A DNA stretch of 33,808 nucleotides, taken from Caulobacter sp. GTDB lineage: Bacteria > Pseudomonadota > Alphaproteobacteria > Caulobacterales > Caulobacteraceae. Of this stretch, positions 30,768 to 33,808 are shown in pieces. Numbering within the stretch: position 1 is the stretch's first letter; each line of letters starts with the position of its first letter. The DNA lies in the NCBI GenBank assembly GCA_030680355.1, contig JAUXVF010000015.1, positions 1 through 33,808 on the forward strand. The letters are read 5' to 3'. A model generated the notes under the pieces. That model did not search any database, was not told where the DNA came from, and was given only the letters and a program-made list of their open reading frames with translations. Position numbers and translations under genes: made by a program.

Positions 30768-30802
30768 GGCGGAAGTGGGCCTGTACCGGGCCCACTTCCG
30801 CC
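30768..30802. repeat. 14-base perfect inverted repeat with GAAGTGGG core
   Basis: GGCGGAAGTGGGCC (30768-30781) and GGCCCACTTCCGCC (30789-30802) form a perfect stem with a 7-base loop. Two more copies of the core lie at 30811-30818 (CCCACTTC) and 30888-30895 (GAAGTGGG), so the core occurs four times in about 125 bases in the orientations plus, minus, minus, plus; the two minus copies repeat GGGCCCACTTC with a period of exactly 20 bases. Confidence 0.7.
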
Positions 30803-30922
30803 GAAGGGGGCCCACTTCGCGCAACGGCTTATGGCGTTAGGGTTTGCGGCGCGGCGTGCGACCGAAGGCGAGCGAGGCCGCCGCGCGGAAGTGGGACTCT
30901 TCGTGGGGCCCCGAACTGGCCA

Positions 30923-30953
30923 TGATCATCGCCGCGCCGTGTGGCGATGATCA
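30923..30953 (-). terminator. Inverted repeat, possible terminator of the repressor-linked operon
   Basis: TGATCATCGCC (30923-30933) and GGCGATGATCA (30943-30953) form an 11-base perfect stem with a 9-base loop, 31 bases after the stop of the leftward membrane-protein gene. No T tract follows on the minus strand, so a terminator role is only likely from its position. Confidence 0.4.
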
Positions 30954-30984
30954 GGGGATAGGCATGCCACTAGGCGCTGGCGAC

Positions 30985-31605
30985 TTACGCTTTGGGCTCG
31001 GCGAGAATGGTGAAATGGATGAGGCCTGCGCTCGCCCGGTAGTTCACGTGTCCAACCGCGACAGTGGACGTCGGGCCGGATCGGATCAGGTTTGCCAGGG
31101 AAGCGGCGGCTGCCGATCGGTCCGCTGCTGACAACGTCGGCTCAGCCATCCTTGTCAGCGTATCGGCGTAGATGGTGAGGCCCTCGTCGGTCGCCGTCAG
31201 CGGGCCTGTGATCGCTAGCGACTTGATGCCGCCCGCCGGCGTCACATAAGCCCTGATCACATTTTCGCGGTCCTGCTCGTCGTACCAGATAGCCCGATAG
31301 AACCGGTCTTTCTCTTGAACAACAGGGCTCCAGACGACGTCCTTTTGCCCCTTGAGCGGGGGAAAGTTCGCGATCAAGGCCTGGCTAAGCTGGGGTAGGC
31401 CGCTCGGCCAGCTACCGTCTACCGCGGCCTCGGGAAGCGGCGGCGTCATCGCGCCGCCGATGGCGAACAGGATGATGGTCCCGACCATGGCCATCGCGGA
31501 TCTGGCCTTGGTCGTCAGGCCCAGGCGCGGGAACGGCCTGAAGAAGGAGACCGCGGCCATCACGAACGCCGCCATGCTCAAGAGAACCAGAAAAACGCCC
31601 ATCAT
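30985..31605 (-). CDS. Small membrane protein of unknown function, linked to the repressor
   Basis: A 206-residue protein I do not recognise. Two N-terminal membrane segments (about 3-22, GVFLVLLSMAAFVMAAVSFF, and 37-54, AMAMVGTIILFAIGG) are joined by a short basic loop RPFPRLGLTTKARS. By the positive-inside rule that loop is cytoplasmic, so the C-terminal 150 residues should face the periplasm. That domain has no cysteines and no motif I know. The gene starts 25 bases after the repressor stop, on the same strand, and is probably co-transcribed with it, so it would be made in the lysogen. Such genes are often superinfection-exclusion or conversion factors; that is inference here. Confidence 0.75.
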   Translation of the reverse strand: MMGVFLVLLSMAAFVMAAVSFFRPFPRLGLTTKARSAMAMVGTIILFAIGGAMTPPLPEAAVDGSWPSGLPQLSQALIANFPPLKGQKDVVWSPVVQEKDRFYRAIWYDEQDRENVIRAYVTPAGGIKSLAITGPLTATDEGLTIYADTLTRMAEPTLSAADRSAAAASLANLIRSGPTSTVAVGHVNYRASAGLIHFTILAEPKA

Positions 31606-31630
31606 TGCCCCCGGTGAACCGCGCCAGCCA

Positions 31631-32263
31631 TCACACAGCCTGTAGTGTCATCGCCGCCAACACTCGCCCGATGGGGACCAGTTGGTCAAGGCGGTCCGCC
31701 GCCAGGGTGATCGGGTCGATGGACGGATCGCCGGCCTTGAGCACGACGCCTTCGGGCCGCAGCTGGACCCGGCGAACAATCGGCTGGCCGTCGAGGAGCA
31801 GGACGTAGACGCGGCCATCCGCCAGCGGGCGGTCGGGCTCTCTGCAGACGATGGCATCGCCCTCGCGCGCAACGTCCGGCATGGCGTCGGACGGCATGTC
31901 CGCCACCCACATAGGCGCCGAGGACCGAGCGGCCATGGCCAACCAGTCGCGGCGAATCGGAACCTGCTCGACGGGGTCGGGTCGGATGCCCTCCCTAAAG
32001 GCGAACAAGTCCAAGCGTGGCAATCTAACCCAGCCGGCATCGTCGCCCTGGGCTGCAACCTGGCCACCGGCTTCTCCGATCCCTGTAGCGAGCCACCGCG
32101 CATCGACGCCTAACGCGTCGGCCACCCGGAAAAGTGTGTCGCCAGCGGGCATTGTGCCCCGCGTCCAATCTGTCGGACTCTGCTTTCCTACCCCGACGTC
32201 CCGAGCAAGCTGGGCCTGCCCGCCGTCGCCATAGCGTCGGGTGACCAGCTCCTTAAAGCGCAT
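31631..32263 (-). CDS. Phage-type repressor, HTH plus S24-like domain (catalytic residues replaced)
   Basis: A 210-residue repressor. Residues 1-58 form a helix-turn-helix domain (QAQLARDVGVGKQSPTDWTR, then ADALGVDARWLATG); residues 75-205 form a LexA/CI-like dimerisation domain (DMPSDAMPDVAREGDAIV, DGRVYVLLLDGQPIVRRVQL). The usual SM of the S24 active site is A127-M128, and the lysine of the KR pair is R164, so self-cleavage appears lost. I chose the ATG at 32263 because upstream in-frame starts would overlap the divergent ner gene. There is no Shine-Dalgarno sequence and a TCTAGAC element ends six bases before it, so the message may be leaderless. Confidence 0.88.
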   Translation of the reverse strand: MRFKELVTRRYGDGGQAQLARDVGVGKQSPTDWTRGTMPAGDTLFRVADALGVDARWLATGIGEAGGQVAAQGDDAGWVRLPRLDLFAFREGIRPDPVEQVPIRRDWLAMAARSSAPMWVADMPSDAMPDVAREGDAIVCREPDRPLADGRVYVLLLDGQPIVRRVQLRPEGVVLKAGDPSIDPITLAADRLDQLVPIGRVLAAMTLQAV

Positions 32264-32356
32264 ACCGAAGTCTAGATTTCTCTCTTTCGGTTGACGTCCG
32301 CTTTTTCTGACGCCACCATCCGAACTATCGGACGGTTCGTCGGAGATTATGGGCCC
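32264..32356. promoter_or_regulatory. Divergent repressor/ner switch region with candidate operators
   Basis: This 93-base region separates the two starts. Rightward, TTGACGT (32291-32297) and GCCACCAT (32312-32319) are 14 bases apart, a fair match to the Caulobacter housekeeping consensus and the same spacing as at both tRNA promoters. Leftward, a TCTAGAC element lies just before the repressor ATG. CCGAA/TTCGG half-sites recur: ACCGAA (32264-32269) with TTCGGT (32286-32291), and TCCGA (32319-32323) with TCGGA (32328-32332). These are plausible binding sites for the repressor or Ner. Confidence 0.5.
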
Positions 32357-32641
32357 TTGTCGCTTCACCTTCATCGCGAGGACATCAAGGCCGGGCTGCG
32401 CAAGCGGTTCGGGTCGGTGACCGCATTCGAGCGCCAGCGCGCGCTTCCCGCCAAATCGGTGAGTGACGTCCTTCGGGGGCGCAGCGTGGCGGCCACGGCG
32501 CAGGCCATCGCGGACGAACTGGGCATGGACGTCTCCAAAGTGGCTGCGCCACGCGCGAAACGCCGGACGAAACAATCCGACAAAGTGGATAGTACCACAC
32601 CGCCAAAGACCCATCATCGTCTATCGGCGGGGGCTCGCTAG
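32357..32641 (+). CDS. Ner-like helix-turn-helix regulator
   Basis: A 94-residue DNA-binding protein of the Ner/Nlp type. The core LHREDIKAGLRKRFGSVTAF, then LPAKSVSDVLRGRSVAATAQ and AIADELGMDVSKV match the layout of Mu Ner, which damps early and repressor transcription. A basic tail follows (PRAKRRTKQSDK). I favour a TTG at 32357, preceded by GGAG (32342-32345); a TTG at 32291 would give 116 residues, but that triplet is the first part of a TTGACG promoter element. It is divergent from the repressor and is followed after two bases by the ParB-like gene. Confidence 0.8.
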   Translation: MSLHLHREDIKAGLRKRFGSVTAFERQRALPAKSVSDVLRGRSVAATAQAIADELGMDVSKVAAPRAKRRTKQSDKVDSTTPPKTHHRLSAGAR

Positions 32642-32643
32642 AC

Positions 32644-33564
32644 ATGGCCGAGCCCGCTCTCACGGACGCCGCGACGGTCTCTGCGCCGGAGGTGGTCGAT
32701 TACATCGTTCTGGTCCCCGTCGATCTGATCGAGGTCAAGGATCGCCTCCGGCCGGTCGACCCAGTGTCAGCCCAGGCTCTCGCGGCTGTCATGCTCGTCG
32801 ACGGCCATCAGGACCCAATCGAAGTATGCCGCCTGCCGGGCCGCTCGGACTACCGCCTGGTCGCCGGCGCGCATCGCCTGGAAGCCCATCGCCTGAACGG
32901 CTGGTCGCATATCAAGGCGCTGATCGTGGACGCCGACGCGATGAGCCGTCGAATGCGCCAAGTGTCGGAGAACCTTTGGCGCACCGGCCTCGACCCTCTG
33001 GCCAGGTCGGCGTTCGTGGCCGAGCTTCATGAACTGCTGCGGGCGAAGGCGGGCATCAAGCCGGGTGCCGACGGCCGGTCCATCTCTATCAATGCGCGCT
33101 GGCAGAAGGCGCTGAAGGACGAGGCGGCGGATACAAACGACACGATGTCGCTTGTATACGGCTTCACCGCCGAGATCGGCGAAACCCTCGGTCTTACGAA
33201 GCGCTCGATCGAGCGCGACCTCCTGCTCCAGCGCCGCCTTTCGCCCTCGGTCGCCGCCCAGCTCCGCAGCCATCCGGTTGGCCGAAACGCCGCCCAGCTG
33301 CGCGCGCTGACCAAGCTGTCAGAGGCTGACCAAAGACGCGCCGCCGACATGATCCTGCAGGGCCGCGTGAAGAACGCCGGCGAGGCGGTCGCGCTGCTGG
33401 TCGGGAAGGTCCCGGCCTCGGCGGACGCAAAGCGCCTGTCGGCCTTCCTGGGCGCCTTCGAACGGATGGGCGCCGCCGAGCGCCGCGCCGCCCTTCGCAC
33501 CCTGGCCGACCTCAAACTGCCCAAGGGCGTGCGCCTGACCTTCGATGGAGTCGCCGATGCATAG
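32644..33564 (+). CDS. ParB N-terminal (ParB/Srx) domain protein
   Basis: A 306-residue protein with a ParB-type N-terminal domain: VPVDLIEVKDRLRPVD, DGHQDPIEVCRLPG, and the nucleotide-binding box VAGAHRLEAHRLNGW (73-87), then QVSENLWRTGLDPLARSAFV. A helix-turn-helix follows around GFTAEIGETLGLTKRSIERDLLL. True partition ParB proteins act with ParA at parS; no parA or parS is seen here, so this is more likely an early phage protein binding DNA. ParB-domain proteins do occur in early regions of transposable phages. It overlaps the next small gene by eight bases. Confidence 0.88.
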   Translation: MAEPALTDAATVSAPEVVDYIVLVPVDLIEVKDRLRPVDPVSAQALAAVMLVDGHQDPIEVCRLPGRSDYRLVAGAHRLEAHRLNGWSHIKALIVDADAMSRRMRQVSENLWRTGLDPLARSAFVAELHELLRAKAGIKPGADGRSISINARWQKALKDEAADTNDTMSLVYGFTAEIGETLGLTKRSIERDLLLQRRLSPSVAAQLRSHPVGRNAAQLRALTKLSEADQRRAADMILQGRVKNAGEAVALLVGKVPASADAKRLSAFLGAFERMGAAERRAALRTLADLKLPKGVRLTFDGVADA

Positions 33565-33766
33565 GTCGATCGATTGGGTTCTGCGCCACTCCAGCTCGAT
33601 CTGGTGCGGCGTCATCCGCGACCGCATCGCCCGAGGCGACGGCCCGGAAAACGAGGTCAAGCTGTTCACATGCGGCGCCCAGGCCTTTGCCCAGGTCCGG
33701 TTCCCGACCGCCGCCGACCTGGTCCTGGCCGTCGACCTTTCGCCCGACCCGGTGGCCGCTCAATGA
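33557..33766 (+). CDS. Small hypothetical protein of the phage early region
   Basis: A 69-residue protein beginning MHRSIDWVLRHSSSIWCGVI, with two cysteines and a mixed charged sequence; I do not recognise it and see no membrane segment. Its ATG overlaps the ParB-like gene by eight bases and its TGA overlaps the next ATG by four (ATGA). These couplings on both sides are the main reason to think it is real. Confidence 0.6.
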   Translation: MHRSIDWVLRHSSSIWCGVIRDRIARGDGPENEVKLFTCGAQAFAQVRFPTAADLVLAVDLSPDPVAAQ

Positions 33767-33808
33767 CCGCCCCCCGCCGCCTGACCGGCGCCGGCCTGAC
33801 CGCCGCCA
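33763..33808 (+). CDS. Start of a further early gene (cut by the window end)
   Basis: Only 15 codons are visible (MTAPRRLTGAGLTAA). The ATGA overlap with the preceding gene shows it continues the operon. In a Mu-like phage the transposase or a small regulator would be expected at this point, but nothing in these residues identifies it. Confidence 0.5.
   Translation, partial: MTAPRRLTGAGLTAA

Larger units (their letters stand above)
30390..30984. other. Gene-free border stretch rich in inverted repeats
   Basis: No credible coding region is seen in these 595 bases; the short reading frames lack family-like sequence and ribosome-binding sites. The stretch holds, in order, the upstream region of rdgB, a 9-base inverted repeat (30581-30613), a 14-base perfect hairpin (30768-30802), two further copies of its core motif (near 30810 and 30888), and an 11-base inverted repeat (30923-30953). 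It separates the chromosomal rdgB run from the phage-type genes, so the left edge of the prophage should lie here or just beyond. No rph remnant was found on the minus strand. No exact attachment site or target duplication can be given without the other end. Confidence 0.6.

Noticed and set aside
30662..31131. Short plus-strand reading frames in the border region
   Set aside because: They are made of repeat and hairpin sequence, overlap one another in different frames, lack ribosome-binding sites and resemble no protein; the longest runs antisense into the membrane-protein gene.
32264..32617. N-terminal extension of the repressor frame up to 32617
   Set aside because: It would run through the whole divergent ner gene and the switch region; the helix-turn-helix domain starts at the ATG at 32263.

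Overview
The window looks like chromosomal DNA of a GC-rich (by eye well over 60 percent GC) alphaproteobacterium, most likely Caulobacteraceae (Caulobacter, Brevundimonas or Phenylobacterium type). The grounds are the gene content and order (lptC-lptA-lptB-rpoN-hpf-ptsN; aroA-cmk-rpsA with ihfB nearby; trpF-trpB-trpA-accD-folC; rdgB-hemW ... tsaE-amgK-murU-addB-addA-trxA), a FYDLN acid-domain protein, an Hsp20-DUF1150 pair, an AccD without zinc-ribbon cysteines, and tRNA promoters that fit the Caulobacter housekeeping consensus with a 14-base spacer.

Layout. 1-200: a tRNA-Leu(CAG) with its promoter. 246-6269, plus strand: a short RNase D, the lipopolysaccharide-transport genes lptC, lptA and lptB, the sigma-54 gene rpoN, an ExoD-like membrane protein, a long ribosome hibernation factor and ptsN. 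6279-7895, minus strand: DUF1150, a small heat-shock protein, tRNA-Ala(GGC) and the FYDLN protein. 8012-11825, plus: aroA, cmk and rpsA, ended by a strong terminator. 11848-12687, minus: an unknown protein with a faint EAL-like look, sitting between rpsA and ihfB. 12838-18601, plus: ihfB, mscL, trpF, trpB, trpA, accD, folC. 30389-18598, minus: one long co-directional run with many 4-base overlaps, rdgB, hemW, an acyltransferase, tsaE, amgK, murU, addB, addA and trxA, covering nucleotide-pool cleaning, heme handling, tRNA t6A modification, cell-wall recycling, double-strand-break repair and redox.

The accessory part starts somewhere in the gene-free, hairpin-rich stretch 30390-30984. From 30985 to the end the window carries a temperate-phage control module: a leftward repressor (CI/S24 type) followed by a small membrane protein, and rightward a Ner-like regulator, a ParB-domain protein, a 69-residue protein and the first codons of a further gene, all tightly packed. 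This order (leftward repressor, divergent Ner, early genes) is that of the left end of a Mu-like transposable prophage. The transposase, which would prove it, lies beyond the window.

The most interesting points are the repressor, whose Ser-Lys protease dyad appears replaced by Ala and Arg; the membrane protein that would be co-expressed with it in the lysogen; the compact repressor/ner switch with repeated CCGAA/TTCGG half-sites; and the cluster of four GAAGTGGG motifs in inverted arrangement at the presumed host-prophage border. No CRISPR array, insertion sequence or rRNA was seen.
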